A stretch of DNA of 64,000 bases, taken from NCBI RefSeq assembly GCF_031143425.1, contig NC_090447.1, positions 852,284,760 through 852,348,759 of the forward strand, given 5' to 3'. The notes under the pieces are model-generated. The model worked only from the letters and a program-made list of their open reading frames with translations. It searched no databases and was not told the DNA's origin. The DNA comes from Pleurodeles waltl (Eukaryota > Chordata > Amphibia > Caudata > Salamandridae). The position numbers and the translations under genes are program-made. Positions 1-10,778 of the stretch are shown piece after piece (the first letter of the stretch is position 1; each line of letters begins with the position of its first letter).

Positions 1-1052
1 TGCCCTGTGTCCTGGGACCTCCGTGGGTGCTGCCTGGTCATCTGTGGGTTACCTACAGTGTTGGGGACACCCACTGCCTCCTCAGTCTGAGTTGAGGCCC
101 CCTGGTCCCTCCTGGGTCCAGGCAGCGCCATTTTTACGCAATCCGCAACATTGCTTGAACCAAGGCTTGTTGGACGAATCCAGCTCTGCAAGTCACCCAC
201 ATCAAACGTCTCGACATGGGACATCTGTTGCATCACGCAGTAACCAGCAGCCATCTTCTTCAGTGCTCTTCTGCAGACTTCTTCCAGCCGGAGAATCCTC
301 TTTTGCACCATCTTCTAGGTTGGCAGGGACTCCTGTCCTTCATGGAATCCGCTGCAACTTCTGGACTTGGTCTCCTCTCTTTACAGGTCTTTAGGCTCCG
401 GAATCCACCATTTGTTGTTTGCAGTCTTGCGTGGTTCTTGCAATAATTCTTATCACGACTTGTAGTGTGTCCTAAGGAAACTTGCAGTACTTTACTCCTA
501 CTTTCCTGGGCTCTGGGTTGGGGTATTTTACTCACCTTTGTGGTTTTCTTACGCTCCCTGCATCCCTATGCACACCACACTTGCCTAGAGAGGAATTTGT
601 GATTCACATTCCACTTTCTTAGTTTATCGTTTGTGTTGCTCCTAGGCCTATTTCTTCCTATTTAACTCTATGGTTTTTTCTACTGTTTGCAATGTTCTGT
701 GACTATTTACTTACCTGATTTTGGTCTCTAGTGTATACATTGTGTATAATGCTTACCTCCAGAAGGAGTATTGTCTCTAAGATATTTTTGACATTTTGTC
801 ACTAAAATAAAGTACCTTTATTTTTGGTAACACTGAGTATTGTTGTTTATTGTGTGTAAGCACTGTGTAACTATAGTGGTATTGCAGGAGCTTTGCATGT
901 CTCCTAGTTCAGCCTAAGCTGCTCTGCTACAGCTACCTCTAACAGCCTAAGCTGCTAGAACACTGACTACATTTCACTAACAAGGGAAAACTGAACCTGG
1001 TATAAGGTGTAAGTACCTAAGGTACCTACTACAAACCAGGCCAGCTTCCTAA
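1..1052 (+). mobile_element. Partial long LTR (family LTR-a), 3' part
   Basis: Non-coding. The last 250 bases match, as reverse complement, the first 250 bases of the solo LTR at 59722-62505, including the shared end CCAGGCCAGCTTCCTA and the block around GTAACACTGAGTATTG. An AATAAA signal lies at 806-811, followed by a T-rich stretch, as expected for the R region of an LTR. The 5' end lies outside the window. The terminal bases read CTAATA where the other copy gives CTACA, so the exact end is uncertain by a few bases. No internal retroelement sequence follows, so it is probably a solo LTR or a truncated end. Confidence 0.65.
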
Positions 1053-1606
1053 TACTGACCCTTGTGAGGGCGTACATGGCTTCCAGGCTGCTGGGGCACC
1101 CACAAATAGGCTGAGGGTCCACAATCTGTGGTTGCTACTCTGCCACTTGTAGAAACAGCCTGCAACACTCGGGAGCCACAGTAGTGTCTCATTGCTCCCC
1201 GAGTACCCACTAGTGGCTGGTGGGAGTGACCTCTGTCATGCGGCCATGTTCAGGCAATGTCCATACCAGATGCTGTGCAAGGAGCACTGAAACGTGTGCC
1301 TGCGGCCAGCTCAAGTGAAAATAAGGTGTTAAAGACACAGACAACCAAAATAAACTGCACAATAGCCGTGAATATGATAAACTATGAGGAGACAATGAAA
1401 ACACAACTTGCAGCGAAGTAAGTGGGGTCATAAGCAGTGTTGATGGACTATATTAATGGATTGTTTACTGATTGGCTGATGTTTTTTTGCTTTCCCTTAA
1501 GGTTCTTGGAAAAGGTAGTTTTTTGTTTTTAATAAGGCTGCTGTATCAATAAAAGTGAAGAAAGATGAGCATAATGGCCTCCGGCCCTGATATAGAATTG
1601 GAGTGC
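1053..1606. other. Unassigned intergenic DNA
   Basis: I see no gene, clear repeat or RNA here. The stretch separates the LTR relic from the Harbinger element, and its last bases carry the left TAA target duplication (1607-1609). Confidence 0.5.
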
Positions 1607-1609
1607 TAA

Positions 1610-1632
1610 GGTGGTCATTACAACCCTGGCGG
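1610..1632 (+). repeat. Harbinger left terminal inverted repeat
   Basis: Starts GGTGGTCATTACAAC and pairs with 10779-10801 on the other strand at 20 of 23 positions. It is directly preceded by the target duplication TAA. Confidence 0.92.
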
Positions 1633-1815
1633 ATGGTGTTAAAGCGGCGGTAAGACCGCCAACAGGCCGGCGGTAAAATATTTTGAATTACGATTGTGGC
1701 GGAAACCGCCAACAAAGACAGCCACTTTAACACTCCGACCGCCCCAGCGGTACAAACAAACAGCTTGGCGGTCACCGCCAAGAGACAGGCGGAGGACAAT
1801 GTACCGCCCACACTA
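1633..1815. promoter_or_regulatory. Left subterminal cluster of GGCGGT/ACCGCC motifs
   Basis: In fewer than 200 bases the hexamer GGCGGT or its complement ACCGCC, and close variants, occurs about ten times in both orientations, for example around 1650, 1670, 1700, 1740 and 1770. Similar motifs recur just inside the right end and at the starts of the internal genes. Subterminal motif arrays of this kind are typical binding sites for transposition proteins. Binding by the SANT/Myb proteins of this element is inferred, not shown. Confidence 0.55.
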
Positions 1816-2490
1816 TTATGACTGGCCAATCCTTCACCTTTTCCGGGGCGGATTCACTGCAGATAAAAACACGGCGGAAACAGGCATTTCGAAGGAAAAA
1901 CGCTCACCTCTTCACACTCCACGAGGAACGACGACACCATGGAGCCGGAACTCCATATTCTTCCTGCGCTAGTCTTCCTGCTCCTGTACCAGGAGCACCA
2001 ACGCCGGTGGCGAAGACCACAGTGAGTACTGCACCTACGACATAGGGGAGGGGGGAGGCAAAAAACAGGGACACACACACGCAACACCCCCACCCCCACC
2101 CTCACCCACTACAACACACACACCAATGCATATCCAAACATTACAGTAACACCCCCCAACCCCCTGGAAGAATGCAAAGACAAAAGGAAATGAGTGTAAC
2201 CATTGTAATATATCAAAATTCAGTAAGCAAATATATACATATATACACTATTAACAAAATATACACCACAATTAGTAGTCCAGGTATTGCACCATTCATA
2301 GTCCGTGGACCACTGGGCCCAAAATGCATGGGCGAGGCCCACACAAGATACCCGAACATGATGGAGAGAACACTGCTGGGGCATCAGATAGAAATACAAC
2401 AGGCACCTCAGGGGGAAGGGAAGGGGGGGCACCTCAGCCGGATGAGTGCACGACGCAAGATCCACGAGGGGGCTCCATGCCCATTGATGT

Positions 2491-2720
2491 ATCCTGGGGA
2501 GTGCAAAGCCACAGTCTCTCAAGTCTCTACAGTGGGTGGTTTGCCCACTGTACCATCCTGGGGAGTGCAAAGCCACAGTCTCTCAAGTCTCTACAGTGGG
2601 TGGTTTGCCCACTGTACCATCCTGGGGAGTGCAAAGCCACAGTCTCTCAAGTCTCTAGAGTGGGTGGATTGCCCACTGTACCATCCTGGGGAGTGCAAAG
2701 CCACAGTCTCTCAAGTGGAT
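2491..2720. repeat. 64-bp minisatellite, about 3.5 copies
   Basis: The word ATCCTGGGGAGTGCAAAGCC recurs at 2491, 2555, 2619 and 2683, an exact 64-base period. It lies inside the Harbinger, between its left end and the 3' side of the first SANT gene. Open frames across it follow from the repeat period and are not taken as genes. Confidence 0.95.
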
Positions 2721-2726
2721 AACAGT

Positions 2727-3290
2727 CTCCACTGGTTCTGGAGGGGGACTGGTGCCCAGAGTGCTTCATCCTGTGCAGGACAGAGGTAGTGGATGCATGT
2801 CTCCATTGGTTCTGGAAGGGGACTGGTGCCCAGAGTGCTTCATCCTGTGCAGGACAGACGTAGTGGATGCATGTCTCCACTGGTTCTGGAGGGGGACTGG
2901 TGCCCAGAGTGCTTCATCCTGTGCAGGACAGAGGTAGTGGATGCATCTCTCCACTGGTTCTGGAGGGGGACTGGTGCCCGAGTGCTTCATCCTGTGCAGG
3001 ACAGAGGTAGTGGATGCATCTCTCCACTGGTTCTGGAGGGGGACTGGTGCCCAGAGTGCTTCATCCTGTGCAGGACAGACGTAGTGGATGCATGTCTCCA
3101 CGTGGTTCTGGAGGGGGACTGGTGCCCAGAGTGCTTCATCCTGTGCAGGACAGAGGTAGTGGATGCATGTCTCCACTGGTTCTGGAGGGGGACTGGTGCC
3201 CAGAGTGCTTCATCCTGTGCAGGACAGAGGTAGTGGATGCATGTCTCCACTGGTTCTGGAGGGGGACTGGTGCCCAGAGTGCATCACTCA
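2727..3290. repeat. 74-bp minisatellite, about 7.5 copies
   Basis: Units begin at 2731, 2805, 2879, 2953 and 3026 and continue to about 3290, a period of 74 bases with a one-base deletion in one copy and a one-base insertion in another. The core word is GAGTGCTTCATCCTGTGCAG. It follows the 64-bp array directly. Confidence 0.95.
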
Positions 3291-3339
3291 CCCCGTGACG
3301 GTCCCAGTTGCATCACTGCCCCTGCCGCTCATGGGCTAG

Positions 3340-4025
3340 CGGTGCGTGAGTTGGCGGTCCTTGCCCTGTTCGGCGGTGCCTGACTTGGCGGTGCTTGCCC
3401 TGTTCAGCGGTGCTTGACTTGGCGGTCCTTGCCCTGTTCAGCGGTGCTTGATTTGGCGGTCCTTGCCCTGTTCAGCGGTCCTTGCCCTGTTCAGCGGTGC
3501 TTGACTTGGCGGTCCTTGCCCTGTTCAGCGATGCTTGACTTGGCGGTCCTTGCCCTGTTCAGCGGTCCGTGCCCTGTTCAGTGGTGCTTGACTTGGCGGT
3601 CCTTGCCCTGTTCAGCAGTGCTTGACTTGGCAGTCCTTGCCCTGTTCAGCGGTGCTTGACTTGGCAGTCCTTGCCCTGTTCAGCGGTGCTTGCCCTGTTC
3701 AGCGATGCTTGACTTGGCGGTCCTTGCCCTGTTCAGCGGTCCTTGCCCTGTTCAGCGGTGCTTGACTTGGCGGTCCTTGCCCTGTTCAGCGGTGCTTGAC
3801 TTGGCGGTCCTTGCCCTGTTCAGCGGTGCTTGACTTGGCGGTCCTTGCCCTGTTCAGCGGTCCTTGCCCTGTTCAGCTGTGCTTGACTTGGTGGTCCTTG
3901 CCCTGTTCAGCGGTGCTTGCCCTGTTCAGCGGTGCTTGACTTGGCGGTCCTTGCCCTGTTCAGCGGTCCGTGCCCTGTTCAGCGGTCCGTGCCCTGTTGT
4001 TCAGCGGTGCTTGACTTAGCGGTCC
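3340..4025. repeat. 34-bp minisatellite built from two half units
   Basis: The dominant unit is 34 bases, two related half units sharing GCGGTNCTTG, one with CCCTGTTCA and one with ACTT. The order of half units is irregular in places (about 3470-3500, 3690-3750, 3960-4000), as expected from unequal exchange. The GGCGGT core resembles the subterminal motif of the same transposon. Confidence 0.93.
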
Positions 4026-4300
4026 TTCATTGCCCAGCTGGGCTGGGGCTGGCGGTCCTTCATTGGTCAGATGGGCTGTGGCTGGCGGGGCCATCCTGAG
4101 CAGCTGGGCTGTGGCTGGCGGGGCCCTCCTGGGCAGCTGGGCTGTGGCTGGCGGGGCCCTCCTGGGTAGCTGGGCTGTGGCTGGTGGGGTCCTCCTGGAC
4201 AGCGACGATGAGGCTGGCGGGGCCCTCCTGGCCAGCGACGATGGGGCTGGCGGGGCCCTCCTGGCCAGCGGGGATGATGGCGGTCTTCTCCGCCGTGCTG
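4026..4300. repeat. 33-bp minisatellite (11-residue period on the minus strand)
   Basis: A unit of 33 bases containing GCTGTGGCTGGCGGGGCCCT repeats across this stretch and degrades toward 4300. On the minus strand it gives an 11-residue repeat of the type EGPASHSPAAQ in an open frame that extends to 4521. The period is a multiple of three, which suggests it once lay in or next to coding sequence, perhaps an alternative tail of the first SANT gene. Confidence 0.88.
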
Positions 4301-4521
4301 CTCCTCCCAGACTTTGCGGGTTTCTTCTGCCCCTTCCCCACCTTGGGAGGAGTCACAGCTGAGTCCACACTCCCCCCGGGACCCCTGTGAGCGGCTTGGG
4401 TGGCTGGAGTCTTCCCCCTCTCCCGCCGGGCACTGGCCAACTTCTGGTGCTTCACAGGGGGGGACTGGCTGTGCTCTGGCTCTGTGATACACTGACTGGC
4501 CTGGTGGCCGGTGCACTCCAC
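4060..4521 (-). other. Open frame downstream of SANT gene 1, possible alternative C-terminal exon
   Basis: This minus-strand frame overlaps the end of SANT exon 3 in another phase. It contains a basic segment (KGQKKPAKS) and the 11-residue repeats of the 33-bp array. A good donor (CACAG/GTACGT near 4530) lies just upstream in the SANT frame. It could be an alternative exon, a frame shifted by an indel, or a chance open frame in GC-rich repeat. I favour neither strongly. Confidence 0.3.
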
Positions 4522-6711
4522 GTACCTGTGACAACAGGCACCACTGGTCCCGGAGATTTTGTGGCTGAGGTGCTAGTACGGGACCTATGAGTTCGACAAG
4601 GGGGGGTGGTGGGAAATAGGTTTAGGGTGGACAGGAAAAGTTGTTTGGAGACACTGGGACGGGTAGCTGGAGGGGGTTTGGGAGTGGAGGAAGAGGTGGT
4701 GGTTGTAGGAGGTGTAACTTTTGTTGCTTTGGGTGCAGGTGCATGCGCTGGAGGCTGTAGTGAGGTGGATGTATGTTGGGTGGGTGTGTGCCTGCGTTTG
4801 TGTATCTTGGGAGGGGGCGTCACAGACACACTGGGAGAGGACACAGGGGATGTGTGAATGGTAGTGGGGGTGGTGACTGCATGTGAGCGGGGTGTGGTGG
4901 TGGGTGTGCTGGTGCGGGACGTAGTGGCTGTAGTGGTAGTGCATGCAGGTGTGAGTGTAGACGAGACTGGGAGGGAGGAGGGAGACGAGGAGGAGGGGGA
5001 CACAGTGGAGGCAGTGGATGTTGGTGTGTCTGTATGTGTGTGATGCTTGCATGAGTGCCTGTGGGATGAGTGGTGCTTATGTTTGCCTGAGCTTCCCTTG
5101 TTTGGTGAGGTGTGTGCAGGCTGGTCTGATGGTGTGCTTGGGATAGGCAGAGTTACAGGGGATTGGGTCTCGGTGGAGGAAGTTGGAGGGGGGAGGCTAG
5201 ACACAGGGACAATGGCTGCCATCAGTGCTGAGGCCAGAGTTTGAAAGGTTCGATGAAGGGCAGCCTGACCAGAATGAATGCCCTCCAGGAATGCATTGGT
5301 TTGTTGCAACTCCCTTTCTACACCCTGGATGGCATTCAAAATGGTAGACTGCCCAACAGTGAGGGACCTGAGGAGGTCAATGGCCTCCTCACTGAGGGCA
5401 TCAGAGGTGGCAGGGGCTGAGGTGCCTGGGGCGAAGGTGATGCCCCCCCTCATGGGTGAGCGGGCACGGGGCACACGCTGAGGGGCTGCTGGGAGGGCGG
5501 TGCTGGTAGGGGGGGTGGCGGCTGTACCTGTAGTAGTGGGGGGCACAGATGTTGCCGCCACCACAAGGGAGCTCCCATCGGAGGACGAGTCCATGTCGCT
5601 GGTTTCAGCTCCTGTCACCGCCGTGGTGCTCCCCTCGCCCTCCGTCCCACTGGTGTATTCAGAGTCCGTAGTGTTGCCCTCCATGGCTATGTGGGACACA
5701 GCTCCCACGTGCTCCGGTGCCACTGCTCCTCCGCCTGAAGATGCTAATACACACAAGAACAGGGCGACCGCAACAAAGGGGGGGGGGGAACAGAAGAAAG
5801 ACAGGTTGAGTGCATGGCTTACCGCTACCATTGGCGGACAAGACAGACACAGCAGCCCCCTGCACTACGTCGCGCTGTTGGGCTCTACAGTGCAATTCCT
5901 GGAAAATGGCCTACAAGGCTATGGATGACATCTGCACACATAGATGACACAGGTGCATGAATACCTGTACTTGGCACTCTACAGAGGTGGGGTGGGGGGC
6001 CACAGGGCCATGCCTTACAAAGGGGCCTAGCCTACGGAACTCGCCCTGGCCTAGGGAAACCCAGAGCCCTCCTCCCCCACCCAGACCCCTCCACTGCACG
6101 CAAAGTCAGCAGAATGAGAGTGTACTCACCCCCTTGTGTCTGCTGTGATGCCCTCAAGCGCCCATCCAACTCTGGGTAGGCCACCGCCAGGATCTGGAAC
6201 ATCAGGGGGGTCATGGCTCAACGGGCACCCCTCCCACATTGGGAGGCCATCCCCAGCTGAGCCTCCGCTGTCTTCTTGCTCCAGCGGCAAATGTCCTCCC
6301 ATCTCTTCCGGCAGTGGGTGCTCCGTCTGTGGTAGACCCCCGGGGTCCGTACGTCCTTGGCGATGGCACGCCAAATATCCTTTTTCTGGTGGGCGCTGAC
6401 CTACATGAAATGTACTGGGAAAGAAGAGAAGTAATTACCAACTGCGCCGTCAAAGTGAGTGGCCCCCATCCCTACCCTTGCCATGTGGCACATGCACCCA
6501 CCGTCTTTCATGCACTCAGAACTCTGCCCCCTTCCTTCTTACAACCAGCCCTCTCCACACAGGCATAGCCCATACAACATGCCCCCTGTGTACTTACCTG
6601 TTGGTCTGGAGGACCGTAGAGTAGCGTGTACTGGAGGAGGACCCCGTCGACGAGCTTCTCCAACTCCTCCGCAGTGAAGGCACAGGCCCTTTCCCCAGAC
6701 GCACGAGCCAT
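4452..6711 (-). pseudogene. Harbinger SANT/Myb-like DNA-binding protein 1, three exons
   Basis: I assemble exon 1 6711-6598, exon 2 6400-6130 and exon 3 5734-4452. Donor CAG/GTAAGT after exon 1, acceptor TAG before exon 2, donor GTGAGT after exon 2 and acceptor CTTCAG before exon 3 keep phase throughout (about 555 codons). Residues 1-80 form a SANT/Myb-like trihelix domain: AFTAEELEKLVDGV, then DIWRAIAKDV, then CRKRWEDICRW. Exon 3 is Ser/Thr/Pro rich with an amphipathic stretch around EEAIDLLRSLTVG and LHRTFQTLASAL, probably a coiled coil for multimer or partner contact. An in-frame TGA at 6218-6220 (plausibly CGA by CpG decay) interrupts exon 2, with clear protein sequence on both sides. In Harbinger elements the SANT/Myb protein helps import the transposase and recruit it to the ends. 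It is transcribed away from the transposase. Confidence 0.82.
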
Positions 6712-7165
6712 TTTCTCTTCCAGACCGAGGTCACAGCAGCACTTGCAGTGTAGGTCCTCTCCTGTCGAAGATCAGGTATCGAGTGATTCAACAGATAGAA
6801 AATGGCGGTCACGTCCGCGGCGGTCACGTCCGCGTTGGTGCGTACAATCACCGCCGGCGTACATCGTCATTGGCTCCTGGGACCCATAGGGTCCAATGTT
6901 AACCAATGCAGCATTGGTCTTTGACCGCCTACTGCGACGGTGTACAACGCCAGCGCAGTTACCTCACATCCCATTGTCCCACTTTACAGGTCAGGCAGCC
7001 GCCATTTCAGGGGCCCACATGGCCTAATTACCAACTGCGTCACACATACCTAGGCCTCCTCTCAACACACATACAGGCCAGATTTTGTTTATGAATCGTG
7101 TTCTGTGTAGACTGTGGGCACATACCTCTGACTTGTTTGACTCTGGGGTCGCTGTTGTCCTTCAT
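6712..7165. promoter_or_regulatory. Divergent intergenic region of the Harbinger element
   Basis: About 450 bases separate the start of SANT gene 1 (minus) from the transposase start (plus), so both promoters must lie here or in the first kilobase around it. It contains a duplicated GGCGGTCACGTCCGC block at 6803-6832 and ACCGCC at 6850, the motif seen near the element's ends. No clear TATA box was seen. Autoregulation by the SANT protein is inference. Confidence 0.5.
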
Positions 7166-8202
7166 ATGCACCGTCCGCTGGGACATGTGAGGAGATGGCG
7201 GAATCCTCCGGTGTACCGACCGCTGGTTGACCTGTCGACAATGGAGGAAAGAAATCTGATAATCACCTACAGGTTTGACCGTGCCACAATCCAGGAACTG
7301 TGTACCCAGTTGGAGCCAGACCTGATGTCAGCAATCCGCCATCCCACAGGAATCCCCCTTAAGTGCAGGTGCTATCAGTGCTCCATTTCCTTGCAAGTGG
7401 GTCTTTTCAAACAACTGTGGCCATGGCATCAGGGATGTCCCAGCCTATGTTTTCCAACGTATTGTCCAGAGTGTTGTCTGCCCTGCTGAAACACATGCGG
7501 AGCTACATCGTTTTCCCTCAGGTGGAGGACTTGCCTACAGTGAAAGGTGACTTCTATGCCCTTGGACATATCCCCAACATCATAGGTGCCATTGATGGGA
7601 CCCATGTGGCTTTGGTACCCCCCCACAGGAGTGAACAGGTGTACAGGAACCGGAAGAGTTATCATTCCATGAATATACGGATGGTATCTTTGGCCGAACA
7701 GTACATCTCCCATGTGAATGCCATGTTCCCTGGCTCAGTGCATGACGCCTACATCATGCGGAATAGCAGCATCCCTTATGTGATGGGTCAACTCCAGAGG
7801 CACCGTGTGTGGCTATTAGGTGACTCTGGTTACCCCAACCTCTCATGGCTACTGACCCCAGTGAGGAATCCCAGGACCAGGGCACAGGAACGCTACAATG
7901 AGGCCCATGGGCGTACTAGGAGGGTGATCGAGCAGACCTTCGGCCTCCTGAAGGCCAGGTTCCGGTGCCTCCATATGACAGGTGGATCCCTATTTTACTC
8001 ACCAAAGAAGGTGTGCCAGATCATTGTGGCCTGCTGTATGCTTCACAACTTGGCTTTGCGACGACAGGTGCCTTTTCTGCAGGAGAATGGTCCAGATGGC
8101 GGTGTTGTGGCAGCTGTGGAGCCTGTGGACAGTGATGAGGAGGAAGCAGAGGAAGAAGACATTGACAACAGGGACTCAGTCATCCAGCAATATTTCCATT
8201 GA
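7166..8202 (+). pseudogene. PIF/Harbinger DDE transposase, one frameshift
   Basis: A DDE nuclease of the PIF/Harbinger family, which cuts at the ends and joins into TWA sites. The ATG at 7166 (an upstream in-frame ATG at 7085 is possible) opens a basic N-terminus, then a helical segment YRFDRATIQELC typical of the family. The DDE core follows: first Asp in IIGAIDGTHV, second in LLGDSGYP, Glu in RRVIEQTFGLLKARF. The C-terminus is acidic (EEEAEEEDIDN). A one-base deletion between about 7350 and 7362, in CCCCCTTAAG, shifts the frame; both halves are otherwise open. The length of about 345 residues is normal for the family. All three catalytic residues remain. Confidence 0.92.
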
Positions 8203-8678
8203 AACACAGGTGAGAATACATTCCTGCCTACTACAAGTACTTTTACAGTTCTATCTCTATCCTGTCTGTGGATTTCACCCAGTGTATGGTCCCTGAGTTG
8301 TCACTTTCCCTTACGGTTTCACAGGTGTGGGTCCCAACGTCTATCATCTGCTTAGATTCCTCAGGGACTAGAGCTGTGTGACATAGGTATGTTGACATTA
8401 CAATTTCCTGAAGATTTTGTCACTGTAGCAAATACACTATTTCAAAATCACAGACAGACTCCAGATCTTTTGGTGCTTTAGGTGTGTTTATTTACATACA
8501 AAATATTGGAGGGGGAAGTTAAATGATGAGGGGTGATGGCGGAGGAGTGTCCATGGCAGAGTCCAGTCTATTTGTCTCATAGGTGCATTGCCCATATGGG
8601 CATAGGAAGTGGAGCTGGGGCAGTTTCAATATGGACAGGGTGACAAAGTGGGACAGTGGGTTGACAATCAGGGTGGTC
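8203..8678. other. Harbinger space between convergent genes
   Basis: The 3' flank of the transposase meets the 3' end of the second SANT gene here. I see no open frame or clear polyadenylation signal beyond A/T-rich patches around 8430-8510. Confidence 0.5.
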
Positions 8679-10203
8679 TCATTTCTTGGCAGGGGTCTTG
8701 GCATTGTGCTCTGTCTTGTTCCTGGATCTCAGGGACCGTTTGCGGGGTGGTTCTCCGTCTGCAGGGGGTGGGGTGCTGGTGTGGTGGTCCTGTGGCGGTG
8801 CCTCCTGTCCGCTAGCGCCGGCGGAGGTGGTGGGCAGTTCATCGTCCATGCTAGTGTCAGGGGCCCCTTGTAGGGCCACAGTGTCCCTCCTGGTGTTGAG
8901 TAGTTCCTTCAGCACCCCTACGATGGTGCCCAGGGCGGAGCTGATGGTTCTGAGTTCCTCCCTGAAGCCCATATACTGTTCCTCCTGCATGCGCTGGGTC
9001 TCCTGAAACTTGGCCAGGACTGTTGCCATCGTCTCCTGGGAGTGGTGGTATGCTCCCATGATGGAGGAGAGGGCCTCGTGGAGAGTGGGTTCCCTTGGCC
9101 TGTCTGCCCCCTGTCGCACAGCAGCCCTCCCAGTTCCCCTGTGTTCCTGGGCCTCCGTCCCCTGGACCGTGTGCCCACTACCACTGCCCCAGGTCCCTGT
9201 TGTTGTCGGGGTGCTGGGTTATCCTGGGTTCCTAATGGTGGACACACAGCTGATTGACGTGTCCTGGGGGACGGAGGTATGGGCCCAATGGGTGGGTGCT
9301 CTGCTGGTGTTACCAGAGGGGGGAAGGTCTGTGGTGGCCTGTGCCTGTGTGAGGGGAACCGACTGTCCCGAGGCCCACGATGGTCCGGGCTGGTCATCTA
9401 GATCCAGTTGGACAGAGCTGCTGTCATCACTGTGGGCCTCTTCTGTGGGTGGGGTGGAGATGTCTGGACCCTCCTGTCTGGTGACGTTGGGTAGTGGTCC
9501 TGCAGGGGTGGAAAAGCATTATTATTACATCTGTGTGTGGCATGGTGTGCAATGGGTGGGTGACCGTGTACCCCAGTGCTGGCATTCCTGTGTGGGGGCT
9601 AGTGTGATAATGGTTTAGGGGGGTGTATGGGTATGTGCAGTGGGCATGCTTTAGTGATGGGTGTCCATGCGTTGATGTTGCATGCAGGGCTTGGTGTTGG
9701 GATGGGTGGTTAGTGATATTGGTACATTTGTGAGGAGTTGGAGTGATGGGGTGGGGGCGAGGGTGGGGGTATGTGATAGCATGCAGGTAGGGTGGGGGAT
9801 ATGGCAGGTAAAGGTTTGACTTACCGGAGTCCATTCCTCCACCGACTCCTGCGAGGTCCTCAGGATGCAGAATCGCCAAGACCTGCTCCTCCCATGTTGT
9901 TAGTTGTGGGTGAGGAGGTGGGGGTCCGCTGCCAGTCCGCCGAACCGCCTGGTGGTGTCTTGAGACCAGGGAACGCACCTTCCCCCGTAGGTCGTTCCAC
10001 CTCTTCCTGATGTCGTCCCGATTTCTTGGGTGTTGTCCCACTGCGTTGACCCTGTCGACTATTCTTCGCCATAGCTCCATCTTCCTTGTAATTGAGGTGT
10101 GCTGCACCTGTGCTCCAAATAGCTGTGGCTCTACCCGGCCAATTTCCTCCACCATGACCCTGAGCTCCTCCTCGGAGAACCTGGGGTGTCTTTGCCGTGC
10201 CAT
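8679..10203 (-). pseudogene. Harbinger SANT/Myb-like protein 2, two exons
   Basis: Exon 1 runs 10203-9825 and exon 2 9499-8679 (donor G/GTAAGT, acceptor CCCCTGCAG; phase 1 kept; 399 codons plus stop). The first 90 residues are a SANT/Myb-like trihelix domain: RFSEEELRVMVEEI, then MELWRRIVDRVNAV, then DIRKRWNDLRGKV. After an acidic, Ser-rich linker comes a long helix, likely a coiled coil (MATVLAKFQETQRMQEEQ through TIVGVLKELLNT). The tail is basic and resembles a nuclear signal (PPRKRSLRSRNKT). A TAA at 9219-9221 interrupts exon 2 in frame, with good protein on both sides. It differs clearly from SANT protein 1 in sequence, exon number and tail, so it is not a local duplicate. It converges on the transposase gene. 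Confidence 0.85.
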
Positions 10204-10534
10204 GGGGTGGTGTAGGTGATGTGTGGGGTGGTGTGTGTGGTGATAAGTGTGGTGAGATGTAGTGGTGTGTGGTGTTTTGTGCGTGGAAGTTGTGTGGGTG
10301 ATGGTGTTGTGTGCCTGTGGCTGCTAGTTTGTGGATGGTGGTGTCTCTCTTTGGCCTTCTCTCTGTAATAGTGGTCGTAGGGGTTTGTGGGTGATGTGGG
10401 TGTGTATTTTATATTGCAATGGGTGTGTGGGAGTGGTGTGTGTATGTATATCAGGTGTGTGTATTTCGAATTGTCCAATGTGGCGTTGTTTTGCATGTGT
10501 GTGTGTATTTTGAGCGCAGCGGTGTGTCCCGCAA
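10204..10534. repeat. GT-rich low-complexity stretch upstream of SANT gene 2
   Basis: The plus strand is very rich in G and T with many GTGTG words and no regular period. It lies immediately upstream of the SANT 2 start, so it is also that gene's promoter flank. Confidence 0.6.
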
Positions 10535-10778
10535 ATGGAATACCGCGTTGAAAGACCGCCACGTGGATTCGTATGTCGTGATAGTGTGGGCGTATTTCTG
10601 TTGGCGTGACCGTGGAGGTTTTGTTTTCGTCAGTTTATCACTGACCTTTGGTGTGGCGGACTTGTGTGGGTGTCTGAATTTTGTCGGATTCCGAGATGTG
10701 GGTCATAATAGCTGTGGTGGAATTCCGCGGCGGCGGCGGTGTGTTGGCGGTCTTCTGCACGGTGGTAAGCTGCTTTTA
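10535..10778. promoter_or_regulatory. Right subterminal GGCGGT/ACCGCC motifs
   Basis: Motif copies lie around 10554 (GACCGCC), 10730-10750 (a CGG run then TTGGCGGTC) and 10776 (ACCGCC). They mirror the left cluster, but less densely. The upstream part belongs to the promoter side of the second SANT gene, so the two roles cannot be separated here. Confidence 0.45.

Noticed and set aside
2172..3298. Several open frames of 75-205 codons on both strands across the minisatellites
   Set aside because: Frames stay open because the repeat unit lacks stops in those phases. The protein repeats mirror the DNA period and show no domain.
2491..4300. CRISPR-like array
   Set aside because: There are no unique spacers between repeats. 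The arrays are continuous tandem minisatellites in a eukaryotic transposon.
4606..5928. Plus-strand frames opposite the SANT 1 exon 3
   Set aside because: Shadows of the Ser/Thr/Pro-rich coding exon. The minus frame has proper splice sites and phase.
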